Source: Plebeiibacterium sediminum (GTDB lineage Bacteria > Bacteroidota > Bacteroidia > Bacteroidales > Marinilabiliaceae). From it: DNA of 64,000 nt. How positions within the stretch are numbered: position 1 is the first letter of the stretch; every line of letters begins with the position of its first letter. Below the pieces are notes generated by a model. The model was not told the origin of the DNA and did no database searches. It saw nothing but the letters and a program-made list of their open reading frames with translations. The stretch is taken from the NCBI RefSeq assembly GCF_026013605.1, contig NZ_JAPDPJ010000002.1, forward strand, positions 62,001 to 126,000, given 5' to 3'. The position numbers were made by a program, and so were the translations under genes. Below are positions 17,978-27,028 of this stretch, one piece after another.

Positions 17978-19369
17978 TTAGAATAACCACATTTCTGTTT
18001 TTATTCCGATATATGTTCCCCAGCTTTTATTATTCAGTTGAAGGTATGGTGAATATTGATTATCCTTAGCGTAATCATTATACTTTGCTGCTGACATAAC
18101 CAGGCGAATATGTGGTCGGCACCATGCATTTTTTTTGCCAAGAGGTACTATAGTCGGTGCAAATGAAAATTTCCACATAGATGCTGTTGGATTATTTCCA
18201 TCCTTTCGGGTGGCATAATGAACCTCGTTGATTAAATGCAACCAGTTTTTCACATAATACAATGAACGAGCACCTACTACAAAATCTGTTTTTCTGTTAT
18301 AAATTTCACTTTTGTCAAAAAACTCTGCCTTATGATTACTTGATGCACCACCTTTACTATTGGTATAAATGCCATAACCATTGATGCTAAAGTTTTTATG
18401 TAAATTCAACAAAAAGTGTTCTACCATAGTAATTGAATAAGCATTTGTGTACTTTCCATTTTTATCAGGAGCTCCATAGGTAGCCCAGGTCCATGTGTTG
18501 CCATTATCACCTCCATTCGCAATACCTTGTCCGTATCTGATTGCAAACTGGTTAAACGACCCTCCTATTTTTGTTTTTAGAGGGGAATTTAATTTTGCTC
18601 CCAATACCCACCCATTATCAGCAGGATATGGGTGATCTACATTTTCTGAATTATCGGCTACATAATGATACTCTCCTAACAGTTTAAGAGAATTCCCTCC
18701 TTTAAAATTCATAGTATGCTCTCCCACAAAAACCATTCGTTGACGAATTGCAGGGTTGGTAGCACCTTTAACGGTTATTTCGTAATTATATGGGTATATT
18801 CCTGATGAATCAGATGATGATGGCATGTATATGGCCAATTCGGTGTTTTTATAACTAAATCCAGCTCCTTGTGCCGAATGATCATCAAAATAAAAGTAGT
18901 CGCAAATATGTATATCATCATATCGTCTAAACCTAACACCAACCCATGCAGACCAGTCACTACCCATAATATTTTTGGCTTCAACATAGGTCTCGGGTAA
19001 TATAAAAGTTAATCCTTGAGGTGATCGTGAACTCACATTACCCATAAACTGTCCATTTTGCGAATACATACCAAGTCGCACTTGTAATGTGACACTTGTG
19101 GTATCTTTTCTTTCACTCAAGGGAGTAAAATGAATCGCAGGTAACAAATCCATATAGTCATATTGCTCCATTCTTCCTGCAAGTGATCCCTGTCCTGAAA
19201 GATTCAGAGGTTTCCATTGCATTCCTTCTCCATTTGGAGATGTTCCTATACCAATTCTTCCTGTGGTTCCCATCGAAAAATTAGTATTTGTAATAACAAC
19301 CTGTGCTTTTAATATTGATCCAATAAACAAAAAAGCAGATACCAAAATATAATATATTGTAGATTTCAT
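17978..19369 (-). CDS. LamB/maltoporin-like outer-membrane sugar porin
   Basis: 463 residues with a signal peptide (MKSTIYYILVSAFLFIGSILKAQ). The body is rich in amphipathic beta strands and ends in a C-terminal aromatic residue (GIKTEMWLF), as outer-membrane barrels do. GVRFRRYDDIHICDYFYFDD parallels the maltoporin strand that contains RFYQRHDVHM and DFYYWD. It would supply diffusion of oligosaccharides across the outer membrane, in place of the usual SusC/SusD pair, which is absent here. Leader copy 4 ends 28 nt before the ATG. The 24-nt gap to the epimerase gene suggests one transcript. Confidence 0.8.
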   Translation of the reverse strand: MKSTIYYILVSAFLFIGSILKAQVVITNTNFSMGTTGRIGIGTSPNGEGMQWKPLNLSGQGSLAGRMEQYDYMDLLPAIHFTPLSERKDTTSVTLQVRLGMYSQNGQFMGNVSSRSPQGLTFILPETYVEAKNIMGSDWSAWVGVRFRRYDDIHICDYFYFDDHSAQGAGFSYKNTELAIYMPSSSDSSGIYPYNYEITVKGATNPAIRQRMVFVGEHTMNFKGGNSLKLLGEYHYVADNSENVDHPYPADNGWVLGAKLNSPLKTKIGGSFNQFAIRYGQGIANGGDNGNTWTWATYGAPDKNGKYTNAYSITMVEHFLLNLHKNFSINGYGIYTNSKGGASSNHKAEFFDKSEIYNRKTDFVVGARSLYYVKNWLHLINEVHYATRKDGNNPTASMWKFSFAPTIVPLGKKNAWCRPHIRLVMSAAKYNDYAKDNQYSPYLQLNNKSWGTYIGIKTEMWLF

Positions 19370-19397
19370 GTTTTTATCATTTGATTTTTATTGCCAG

Positions 19398-19479
19398 ATG
19401 GAACTCGCCAAAATTGATCTTTTTATGACATGAGAAAGGTGCACGTCATAGAAATCACAATTTTCATAGCGCATTTCAT
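19398..19479 (-). promoter_or_regulatory. Leader element copy 4
   Basis: An 82-nt long-form copy ending 28 nt before the porin ATG. It opens ATGAAATGCGCT and closes GGCGAGTTCCAT in the sense orientation. Below the ends, GC and AAAATTG pair with CAATTTT and GGC. A central 6-bp stem pairs TATGAC (19424-19429) with GTCATA (19445-19450). An 18-codon frame starts at the first ATG and stops at TAA. The sequence just upstream resembles the usual downstream tail of the element, hinting at a decayed further copy. Confidence 0.75.
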
Positions 19480-19582
19480 GTGTCTAAAATTTGTTTTTAA
19501 TTGAATGGTTAAGCCTAACTGTGAACAGTTAAACTTCTAACATTAAAGAATCCAGGGATGGTGGTATTCATGTTTTGAAGTG

Positions 19583-20965
19583 TTAAACTTCATAATTATA
19601 GCTTAATTTCTTTTGTGCTTTAGGTTGCAAAAAAGACTTTGCATCGTACTTTTTTCCGGATACAGAGTATCCATACCAACTCACAAAGGCAAAGCAAATT
19701 AGCGGTAATAAAAACGATAGATTCACTTCTGAAATTCCCATCACTTGTATATCTGAAACACCGCTACCTGCGATATCAATTATCGAACCTTGTAATTTTG
19801 GCATTAACGCACCTCCTACAATACCCATAACTAAACCTGCTGAACCAATTTTTGATTCTTCTTCTGACAAGCCACTAAGTGCTGTTCCGAAGATTGTTGG
19901 ATACATAATTGACATAAAAAAAGAGGCTAACACAATACAATTTAGTCCAATGGTATTATTTAAAAACACAGCTCCTGTAACACAAACTGCTGCAAGCATA
20001 CCATATATACCCAATAACCTACCTTCACTCACAAACTTTAATAAATAAGTGCCCACACCACGACCTAACGTAAATAGAATAAAAGCAGCAAATTGATAGT
20101 AGCCTGCAGTAACATTATCAATATTGCCTGCTTCAGCATAATGATAAATATAAGTCCAACACATAATTTGTGCTCCGATATATAGCGTTTGGGAAATTAC
20201 TCCGGAAGTATATTTCTTATTTTTTAATAGTGCCTTTAAAGCATCTGATATATTTTCAGAGGTTGATTTCTTTTTATTTTTTGATTCCGGGATTTTATTG
20301 ACAAGAAACAATACAAAAATACCAAGAATCACTAAACCTAAAATCACATAAGGATTTCTAATGGTCATTAAATCAGTTGTTTTGATAATTACTTTTGAAG
20401 CTTCATCTAAACTTGCAAAATTCTGAATATCATCAGACTTTAAGTTTTTAAGTACAAATTGCTGAGCTATCAATAATCCTCCTAATAGTCCTACAGGGTT
20501 AAAAGCCTGTGCTAAATTTAATCGTCTGGTTGCTGTTTCTTTACTTCCCAATGACAATACATAAGGATTGGCTGCTGTTTCTAAAAATGCCAAACCGAAA
20601 GTTAAAATATACAATCCTAAACAGAAGAACCAAAACTGTTCTGTAATAGCTGCAGGATAAAATAATAAAGCTCCGGTTGCATAAAGTCCTAAACCTATTA
20701 AAATTCCGACTTTATACGAGTACTTTTTCATAAACAGTGAAGCTGGCAGGGCCATACAAAAATAACCACCATAAAAAGCCATTTGAACCCAGGCTGCCTG
20801 TGAATTGGATAACTCCAGCACCTTTTTGAAGGCCTGAACCATAGGATCTGTAACTGCATTAGCAAATCCCCAAAGTCCGAATAACAGTGTGACTAAAATA
20901 AAAGGAAGAAGATTTTTTTTGGATATACTTTGTGTATTGTAGTTTGTAGTATTCATAGCTGACAT
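19583..20965 (-). CDS. FucP/GluP-type MFS sugar:proton symporter
   Basis: 460 residues, about twelve membrane helices, inner membrane. The start has LLPFILVTLLFGLWGFANAVTDPMVQAFKK, the signature N-terminus of the fucose/glucose/galactose permease family. Later come ETAANPYVLSLG and ARRLNLAQAFNPVG-like segments (here RRLNLAQAFNPVGLLGG), also family hallmarks. It carries a monosaccharide into the cell with protons. It follows the PfkB kinase gene by 29 nt on the same strand, so the two are probably co-transcribed from the promoter with LacI-type palindromes. Confidence 0.9.
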   Translation of the reverse strand: MSAMNTTNYNTQSISKKNLLPFILVTLLFGLWGFANAVTDPMVQAFKKVLELSNSQAAWVQMAFYGGYFCMALPASLFMKKYSYKVGILIGLGLYATGALLFYPAAITEQFWFFCLGLYILTFGLAFLETAANPYVLSLGSKETATRRLNLAQAFNPVGLLGGLLIAQQFVLKNLKSDDIQNFASLDEASKVIIKTTDLMTIRNPYVILGLVILGIFVLFLVNKIPESKNKKKSTSENISDALKALLKNKKYTSGVISQTLYIGAQIMCWTYIYHYAEAGNIDNVTAGYYQFAAFILFTLGRGVGTYLLKFVSEGRLLGIYGMLAAVCVTGAVFLNNTIGLNCIVLASFFMSIMYPTIFGTALSGLSEEESKIGSAGLVMGIVGGALMPKLQGSIIDIAGSGVSDIQVMGISEVNLSFLLPLICFAFVSWYGYSVSGKKYDAKSFLQPKAQKKLSYNYEV

Positions 20966-20994
20966 TTTTTTAATTTCAAGATGATTTTTAAGTG

Positions 20995-21897
20995 TTATTT
21001 TACTAACAGTTGATCAAGAGATTCAATTTTATAATCAGGGCAGGCTCCTTCCTGAGAAGTAACAAAGGCTCCTAATGCAGAAGCATAGTACATTCCGGTT
21101 TCAATAGGTTCGTTCTGAATTTTTTTAGCAAGGAAGGCAGCTAAAAAAGAATCACCACTTCCTACAGTATCTTTTACCTTAACCTTATTGGCTGGTACAA
21201 AATATTTACGCTCCAAATTATAATAGGTTGCACCTTTACTCCCCTTTGTAACAATGATTTCATCTATTTTATAAGTGTCCTGAAGAAAATGAACATTACT
21301 GCTTCCTTCATTACTTTCGCAAGAGTACCAAGAGCTGATTAATTGAAGTTCTGACTCATTCAATTTGAGTAAATTACATTGATTTAGTAGATATTCTATG
21401 GTTTCCTTATCATAGAACGGAGGACGTAGATTAATATCAAAGACTTTGTAATTTGCATAGTTCAATAGTTTATACAGTGTTTGCTTCGATGTTTCATTTC
21501 GAGTAATCAATGTGCCAAAAACAAAAGCATCCGCATTTTTTACTTCTTTGATATGATGTTCACTAAATTCAATGTTATCCCAGGCTGCATTCTCTCTGAT
21601 GATATAACTCATCTCATGATCCTGATTAGCAATGGCATTTACAATACCGGTTTGGTTTACATCATCAATTTGACAATGATGAGTAGAAATGCCCCATCTG
21701 TTAAGTATTTGCAATAGTCCTTGCCCGTACTTATCAGTACCTACACGACTAATCATTTTACTATTGACACCAAATTTATTAAGGTGATAAGCTACATTCA
21801 TCGGTGCCCCACCTGGTTTTGTTTGATTTGGAAAAATATCCCAAAGAACTTCACCATAACATATTACAGATTGATTTTTTGATTTTGTAAGCGTCAT
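20995..21897 (-). CDS. PfkB-family carbohydrate kinase (fructokinase-like)
   Basis: 300 residues, cytosolic ribokinase fold. The substrate-side GGAPMNVAYHLNKFG is at 32-46, and the C-terminal anion hole/catalytic motif DTVGSGDSFLAAFLAK contains the catalytic Asp. The N-terminal CYGEVLWDIFPNQTKPGGAP is typical of bacterial fructokinases, but other ketohexoses remain possible given the neighbouring ketose epimerase. It is the first gene of the kinase-permease unit. Two LacI-type palindromes lie 27 and 124 nt upstream of its ATG. Confidence 0.88.
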   Translation of the reverse strand: MTLTKSKNQSVICYGEVLWDIFPNQTKPGGAPMNVAYHLNKFGVNSKMISRVGTDKYGQGLLQILNRWGISTHHCQIDDVNQTGIVNAIANQDHEMSYIIRENAAWDNIEFSEHHIKEVKNADAFVFGTLITRNETSKQTLYKLLNYANYKVFDINLRPPFYDKETIEYLLNQCNLLKLNESELQLISSWYSCESNEGSSNVHFLQDTYKIDEIIVTKGSKGATYYNLERKYFVPANKVKVKDTVGSGDSFLAAFLAKKIQNEPIETGMYYASALGAFVTSQEGACPDYKIESLDQLLVK

Positions 21898-21923
21898 TTT
21901 AATAATTTATTTAAGTTGATCCC

Positions 21924-21941
21924 TGTTTAAACGTTTAAACA
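21924..21941. promoter_or_regulatory. LacI-type operator 1
   Basis: A perfect 18-bp palindrome, TGTTTAAACGTTTAAACA, 27 bp upstream of the kinase start. It has the central CG and even symmetry typical of LacI-family sites. It shares its core with the palindromes at 22021 and 23153. Confidence 0.8.
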
Positions 21942-22020
21942 AATAATTAAAAAAATATTATTTGATTATCATTTGTTTATAATTAAACCATTTTCTTTCC
22001 TTCGTTCTCTAGCTCTTTGT

Positions 22021-22036
22021 GTTTAATCGTTTAAAC
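22021..22036. promoter_or_regulatory. LacI-type operator 2
   Basis: GTTTAATCGTTTAAAC is the same palindrome with one asymmetric base. It lies in the gap between the regulator stop and the kinase start, 97 bp from operator 1. That spacing could allow repression by looping. Confidence 0.75.
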
Positions 22037-22053
22037 ATTCATTTAAAAAAATA

Positions 22054-23055
22054 TTATTTTCGAGAAGTTGAATCCCGAACGATGAGTTCCGCTAACAGAA
22101 ATATCTGTTCTCGCTTAGTATTATCATTAATAGCCTGATGCATTAATCTTACAGCTTCTCTTCCCAACTTATTAAGAGGCTGATTTACATACGATATGGA
22201 TGTATAAAATAAATCAAAGGCATCCGTTTTATCGAATGCAATTACCCCCATATCCTCAGGAATAATTACTTTTTTCTTATTTAAATATTTAAGTCCTGAA
22301 ATTGTTAATAGGTTGGATGTAAAAAATATCGCATCGATTGATTGTTCAGTGTTTAAAAACTTATCAATTGCACATTCCACATCTTCCTGAATATGACCTA
22401 AACGCACTTTTCCAACTGTAGAATTGATCTCCTTTTGCTCCGTTGCCCCCCTTAATCTTTCATTAAGATGAACCAATTCTGTATCATAGCTTATGATACA
22501 AATATTGTTATAATTATTAGATAACAGATGATTCACAGCACTTTCTGAAGCTGAAAAATTATCAATAGCTACAGAATTTGCAGCCACTGAGGGGAAATAT
22601 CTGTCCAGCAACACAAATGGTATATCCTTGGATTTTAAATCTGCTACAATTTGTTCCGATTTTTCTGGGAGAGATAAAATCAAACCATCAACTTGTCTGT
22701 TAAGAAAAACTTCTATAATCTTTTCTGATTTTTCAACACTCTCATCCGAACTACCAATTATAACAGCATATCCCATCTTGTCTGCCTCATTTTCTACAAT
22801 GCGTGCAATTTGTGATGAAAAAGGGTTAGAGATATCTGCCAATAATAAGCCAATTGAATTGGTTTTATTGGTTTTCAGACTTCTGGCAATTTGATTGGGA
22901 TGATAATTTAATTCTTTGGCAACCTGTTTAATACGATTGGCTACTTCTTCACTAATACGGCCTTTCATCTTGCCGTTTAAAACATAAGAAACCAAGGCTG
23001 TAGAAACCCCTACTTTGGTTGCTATATCTTTTAATGAAGTTTTCTTTTGTGCCAT
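22054..23055 (-). CDS. LacI-family transcriptional regulator
   Basis: 333 residues from the ATG at 23055 (MAQKKTSLKDIATKVG). An upstream in-frame ATG at 23124 would add 23 residues that do not belong to the family. The N-terminal helix-turn-helix reads KDIATKVGVSTALVSYVLNGK, followed by the hinge helix (PNQIARSLKTNKTNSIGLLL). The rest is a periplasmic-binding-protein-like ligand domain with NPFSSQIARIVENEA and VDGLILSLPE. It sits directly upstream of the kinase-permease genes. Palindromes flank it on both sides, including one 98 bp before its own start, so control of the sugar genes plus autoregulation is likely. The ligand is unknown. Confidence 0.92.
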   Translation of the reverse strand: MAQKKTSLKDIATKVGVSTALVSYVLNGKMKGRISEEVANRIKQVAKELNYHPNQIARSLKTNKTNSIGLLLADISNPFSSQIARIVENEADKMGYAVIIGSSDESVEKSEKIIEVFLNRQVDGLILSLPEKSEQIVADLKSKDIPFVLLDRYFPSVAANSVAIDNFSASESAVNHLLSNNYNNICIISYDTELVHLNERLRGATEQKEINSTVGKVRLGHIQEDVECAIDKFLNTEQSIDAIFFTSNLLTISGLKYLNKKKVIIPEDMGVIAFDKTDAFDLFYTSISYVNQPLNKLGREAVRLMHQAINDNTKREQIFLLAELIVRDSTSRK

Positions 23056-23152
23056 ACTAAATTTATTTATTGTTCTAAAAACAACTTGCGTATAAAAGGT
23101 TTTCGAAATCGGACTTTGATCCAATTATTAAATATTTCATCACAAACTTAAT

Positions 23153-23168
23153 GTTTAATCGTTTAAAC
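23153..23168. promoter_or_regulatory. LacI-type operator 3
   Basis: GTTTAATCGTTTAAAC is identical to operator 2. It lies 98 bp before the preferred regulator start and 354 bp before the Fe-S/terpenoid cluster start. Autoregulation is the simplest reading. Confidence 0.75.
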
Positions 23169-23521
23169 GCCAAATAAAAATATACTTTTTTTTATTTTTT
23201 TTCACAGTTTGAGGATAATATACCTCCACAAGGTTCAATTTTACTGACTTTTATATACTCATGTAAATAATAACAAATAGATGTTAATTGAAAGCTATAA
23301 AGATTTAATTATTAGATAAAAAAATGTAAGTACCATAGCTTCCTACAAAAGCGAAGCACTAAAAACACTATTCATAGCCGATTAAATATCAGAGATTAAA
23401 AGAGTTTTTTGTCTTATTTATATTTCGTTTTTATAGGTATATTTTTCTTTTTTATGAAATAAATAAGAGTAGCAACCATAAAAGATTGTAATTTAAATTT
23501 CCGAAATAAAATGTAAATAAA
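23169..23521. other. AT-rich divergent gap before the large plus-strand cluster
   Basis: 353 bp with no credible reading frame. It should carry the promoter of the long cluster. Several T-rich stretches occur, but no confident -33/-7 pair can be assigned by eye. Confidence 0.45.
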
Positions 23522-24238
23522 ATGCCATCTGATAACATTACAATTTGCTGCTGTAAATCAAGATCTTTTATTGATAAGGAAAAAGTTGCTTCAATTGCCA
23601 GTAATTTAATACATAAAGGCAATCAGGTTACATTGGTAGATGATCTATGTGCTATTGTTACTGAAGATCCGGAGAAAATTAAAAAAATTGCTCAAGGTAC
23701 TATCATGGCTTGTCATACAAGAGCAATAACTTCTCATTTGAATAGCTGCAACATCAAGTCAGAGCGTATTATAAATATTAGAACTCAATCCGAAAAGGAA
23801 GTTTTAAATAGTTGTAATATTAATGATGAAAAAAAAGATGTTACGTCTTCAGCAGATTATCAAGATATACTTCAGCAAATTGAAGATTTACCAAAATCAC
23901 CAGGTACTGATGCATGGTATCCTGTAATTGATAAATCGAGATGCACCAATTGTGGTAAATGTAATGACTTTTGTCTTTTTGGAGTTTATACAATTAAAGA
24001 TCATGAAGTAATAGTTACCAATCCAGAAAATTGTAAAAACAATTGTCCTGCATGTGCAAGGATGTGTCCTAGCCTGGCCATTATATTTCCCAAGTACGAA
24101 AAATCGCCTATAAACGGAGGAACAGAGATTGAAGAATCTTTTACAGAAGAAGATAAGCAGGCGATGTATCAAAAACGACTTCAATACAGATTGCAACAAA
24201 ACAGAAGCAGGTTTTCATTGCTAAAAAAAGACGAATAA
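23522..24238 (+). CDS. Double 4Fe-4S ferredoxin with an Hdr-like N-terminal domain
   Basis: 238 residues, cytosolic, first gene of the cluster. The N-terminal 110 residues begin [17 protein letters not shown] and continue with LVDDLC and [12 protein letters not shown]. This loosely resembles Cys-rich segments of heterodisulfide-reductase-like proteins, with Cys at 9-11, 43, 64, 76 and 98. The C-terminal half has two 4Fe-4S motifs: C141, C144, C147, C151 and C171, C175, C178, C182; the second is irregular (Cx3Cx2Cx3CP). Its stop TAA overlaps the next ATG by one base, so it is translationally linked to the radical SAM protein and could be its electron donor. That role is an inference; no specific function is recognised. 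Confidence 0.75.
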   Translation: MPSDNITICCCKSRSFIDKEKVASIASNLIHKGNQVTLVDDLCAIVTEDPEKIKKIAQGTIMACHTRAITSHLNSCNIKSERIINIRTQSEKEVLNSCNINDEKKDVTSSADYQDILQQIEDLPKSPGTDAWYPVIDKSRCTNCGKCNDFCLFGVYTIKDHEVIVTNPENCKNNCPACARMCPSLAIIFPKYEKSPINGGTEIEESFTEEDKQAMYQKRLQYRLQQNRSRFSLLKKDE

Positions 24239-25455
24239 TGACTTTACGAGAATATGCTGCCAATTTTAAAACTGCAATGCGAGTTCCCTTGGAATGCTCA
24301 CCAAGGCTGGTATGGAAATTTGCATATAATTTTGGTTGGCGAAATCTTAAAAATATAAATCAATTCGAGAAAAGGCAGGCTAAAGGAGATCCCTTCTTCC
24401 CTGCTTTTATCATGATTTCAATAACTGAAACCTGTAATCTTTCGTGCAGTGGTTGTTGGGTAACTCCGGGAGGAAAGAAAACAATGACACCTGAACAATT
24501 GGATGGTATCATCACTGAAAGTAAAAAGAAAGGATCCTATTTTTTCGGTATACTGGGAGGTGAACCGCTGTTATATAAAGGTTTATTTGAGATTTTAGAA
24601 AAACATTCAGATTGCTATTTTCAGTTGTTTACCAATGGCATGCTAATTACAGATGATATTGCCCTACGCATGAAAAAGTTAGGTAATATTACACCATTAA
24701 TTAGCATCGAAGGTTTAAAAGAAGAAAGTGATCACAGAAGAGGTAAAAATGATGTTTTTAATAAAAGCTTATCTGGAGTAAAAGCATGTAAAAAGGCCAA
24801 ACTTATATTTGGAGCTGCTGCAAGCATCTGTAAAAGCAACTATAACGATTTAGTTTCAAGAGAATATATTGATTTGTTGGCAAAAGAAGGTGCACACTAC
24901 TTATGGTACTATATATATCGTCCGGTTGGTCCTAAACCTAATGTTGAAAATGCTTTGGATAAGGAAGAGATATATAAACTCCGAAAATTTATTGTTGAGC
25001 AACGTAAGGATGCGCCCTTATTTATAATTGAAACCTATTGGGATGCACATGGAAATGCTCTTTGTCCTGCAGCAACAGGAATGAGTCATCATATCTCCCC
25101 CAACGGAGCTGTTGAATTTTGTCCTCCGTTGCAAATGGCAAAAGAGTACCTAAACCAAGATGCATCGAACCTTACAGAAGTTTTTGAACAATCTGATTTC
25201 TTATCAAACTTGAGAGCATTAACCGTTAAAAACTCGAGAGGTTGTATTTTGCTGGAGGATCCTCGGGGACTGGCAGAATTTCTTGAGAAACACAACGCTG
25301 TGGATACAACTACACGAAACACGGTTATATCAGAATATAAAAACATGATACCTGTTGCTGGTCATGATCAAAGAGGGAGAGAAGTACCTGAGAAAAATAT
25401 TTTTTATAAATTAATGAAGAAGAAGTATTTCTTTGGTTTTGGTGCTTATGGTTAA
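24238..25455 (+). CDS. Radical SAM protein with a CxxxCxxC core and Cys-bearing C-terminal extension
   Basis: 405 residues. ISITETCNLSCSGCWVTPGG contains the S-adenosylmethionine cluster ligands C66, C70 and C73, with GGEP at 107-110. The barrel continues through FTNGMLITDD and PLISIEG. Beyond the core, CPAATGMSHHISPNGAVEFCPP resembles a SPASM-like segment (Cys about residues 279 and 296), which could bind an extra cluster. Such proteins modify peptides, lipids or cofactors. The placement directly before a prenyl synthase and terpene-cyclase-like genes recalls HpnH, which extends hopanoids, but the sequence around the cysteines differs, so I do not assign that activity. Confidence 0.82.
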   Translation: MTLREYAANFKTAMRVPLECSPRLVWKFAYNFGWRNLKNINQFEKRQAKGDPFFPAFIMISITETCNLSCSGCWVTPGGKKTMTPEQLDGIITESKKKGSYFFGILGGEPLLYKGLFEILEKHSDCYFQLFTNGMLITDDIALRMKKLGNITPLISIEGLKEESDHRRGKNDVFNKSLSGVKACKKAKLIFGAAASICKSNYNDLVSREYIDLLAKEGAHYLWYYIYRPVGPKPNVENALDKEEIYKLRKFIVEQRKDAPLFIIETYWDAHGNALCPAATGMSHHISPNGAVEFCPPLQMAKEYLNQDASNLTEVFEQSDFLSNLRALTVKNSRGCILLEDPRGLAEFLEKHNAVDTTTRNTVISEYKNMIPVAGHDQRGREVPEKNIFYKLMKKKYFFGFGAYG

Positions 25456-25468
25456 TAATGAAAATAGT

Positions 25469-27028
25469 ATGGAAAAAACGCAGTTTAAATATAAAGTACC
25501 GTCAGGTTTAGAAGTCCGAAAACAATTAAGGTCGGCGCTAAACCTGTTCGTGAAAAATAAAAAGCTAAGTCCACCATTGTCTATGAATTCATTAACATCA
25601 CTGGCTATAGAGTTCATCACAGTCAATTCTCTTGAATCCGCAATAAAAGGATGGATAATGGTAGAAATAAACAATGCGGTTTGGTTTGAAACTGTGGCAT
25701 CCATCCCATTGGAAAAAAGAATATTACTATTACCCAAATGCTTAAGCAATTCCAAAAACTGCAAAGCTGAAATTGATGATTTAGGATTATTATGCAACTT
25801 ATGTGGCAACTGTAATATTCCTGATTTACAAACCAAAGCAGAAGAGTTGGGTATGATGAGCCTGGTTGCAGAAGGATTTACATCAGTAATTGGTTTGGTT
25901 GAGAGTGGAGTTATTGATGCCATTATTGGAGTAAGCTGTTTAGAGTCTCTGGAAAAGACTTTTCCTCTGTTAATCAATCATGCTGTACCCGGTTTGGCTA
26001 TACCATTAAATAAGGATGGTTGTATAGATACCGAAGTAGATGAAGCGTACGTTCGCGAGATCATGGAAATGCATTCATCTAAGGAAACTACCTTATTGGA
26101 TTACGATCAATTAAAATCAAATATACAAGATTGGTTTTCGAAAGAGAATCTGGAAAATACTTTAACTACATCTAACGACCATACTTCATTAATTATGAGA
26201 GAGTGGATGAGTGATGAAGGTAAACGTTGGAGACCCTATCTCTTAGCAGCCACTTATATGGCACTGAATGGGAAAAACGAAATACCTGAGGAAGTAAAAC
26301 AGGCTGCCATTGCCATTGAGTGTTTCCATAAAGCATCTTTGGTACACGATGATATTCAGGATGAAGATTCTCTTCGTTATGGTAAAAAAACCATTAACGA
26401 AGCCTATGGGGTTCCAATAGCCATCAACGTTGGAGATATGTATCTGGGTGAGGGTTACAGGTTACTTGCTCAATGTAAACATATTGAACTTTTTAAGGTA
26501 GCATCTGAAGCCCATATTGCATTATGCAAAGGACAAGGCATGGAGCTGGAATGGAGTAAGAATCCTAAGTTCTTAAACATGAATTTTGTTTTGGATATCT
26601 TTTGTCATAAAACAGTCCCTGCTTTTGAAGTTTCCCTTTTAATGGGAGCTATTTGTGTAGATAATAATGAAGAAACAAAACAGCTATTAAGTGAATATGC
26701 AAAGGCTTTGGGTATAGCCTATCAGCTTAAAGATGATATTGAAGATTTTAACGATAATGAAACGCTTAGTATTCGTCCGTCAGCAGTATTAGCAACAATA
26801 TGCGAAAATACAACTGATGATCTATTTGTGCATACTATGTTGCATCAAGATGAAATTAAAGTATTTCTAAAATCAGAAGAAAACATTGATACATTAAATG
26901 AAGCTATTGATGCCGTTGAAATTATGGTAAAAGATTATCATAATCAGGCCTTAAACATTATTGAAAGCATACAAAATATTGAGCTAAAAAGACTTCTGTT
27001 CAGAGTTACTGAAAAGATATTGAAATGA
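25469..27028 (+). CDS. DUF116-polyprenyl diphosphate synthase fusion
   Basis: 519 residues from the ATG at 25469; an alternative ATG at 25448 overlaps the previous gene. Residues about 60-200 form a DUF116-like domain with C91, C98, C109, C112 and C115 (CLSNSKNCKA, CNLCGNC) and GVIDAIIGVSCLESL, suggesting a metal or Fe-S site. Residues about 235-519 are a trans-prenyltransferase, with the first Asp-rich motif DDIQDED (294-300), the second DDIED (422-426), GKRWRP for diphosphate binding and KGQGMELEW. The synthase half makes an all-trans isoprenyl diphosphate chain. Joining it to a Cys-rich DUF116 domain is unusual. The chain length cannot be judged by eye. The last four bases overlap the next start (ATGA). 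Confidence 0.85.
   Translation: MEKTQFKYKVPSGLEVRKQLRSALNLFVKNKKLSPPLSMNSLTSLAIEFITVNSLESAIKGWIMVEINNAVWFETVASIPLEKRILLLPKCLSNSKNCKAEIDDLGLLCNLCGNCNIPDLQTKAEELGMMSLVAEGFTSVIGLVESGVIDAIIGVSCLESLEKTFPLLINHAVPGLAIPLNKDGCIDTEVDEAYVREIMEMHSSKETTLLDYDQLKSNIQDWFSKENLENTLTTSNDHTSLIMREWMSDEGKRWRPYLLAATYMALNGKNEIPEEVKQAAIAIECFHKASLVHDDIQDEDSLRYGKKTINEAYGVPIAINVGDMYLGEGYRLLAQCKHIELFKVASEAHIALCKGQGMELEWSKNPKFLNMNFVLDIFCHKTVPAFEVSLLMGAICVDNNEETKQLLSEYAKALGIAYQLKDDIEDFNDNETLSIRPSAVLATICENTTDDLFVHTMLHQDEIKVFLKSEENIDTLNEAIDAVEIMVKDYHNQALNIIESIQNIELKRLLFRVTEKILK

Noticed and set aside
24238-25455. HpnH (adenosylhopanoid-forming radical SAM enzyme)
   Set aside because: The cyclase context is suggestive, but the Cys-motif surroundings and the C-terminal extension do not look like HpnH, so only the superfamily is called.
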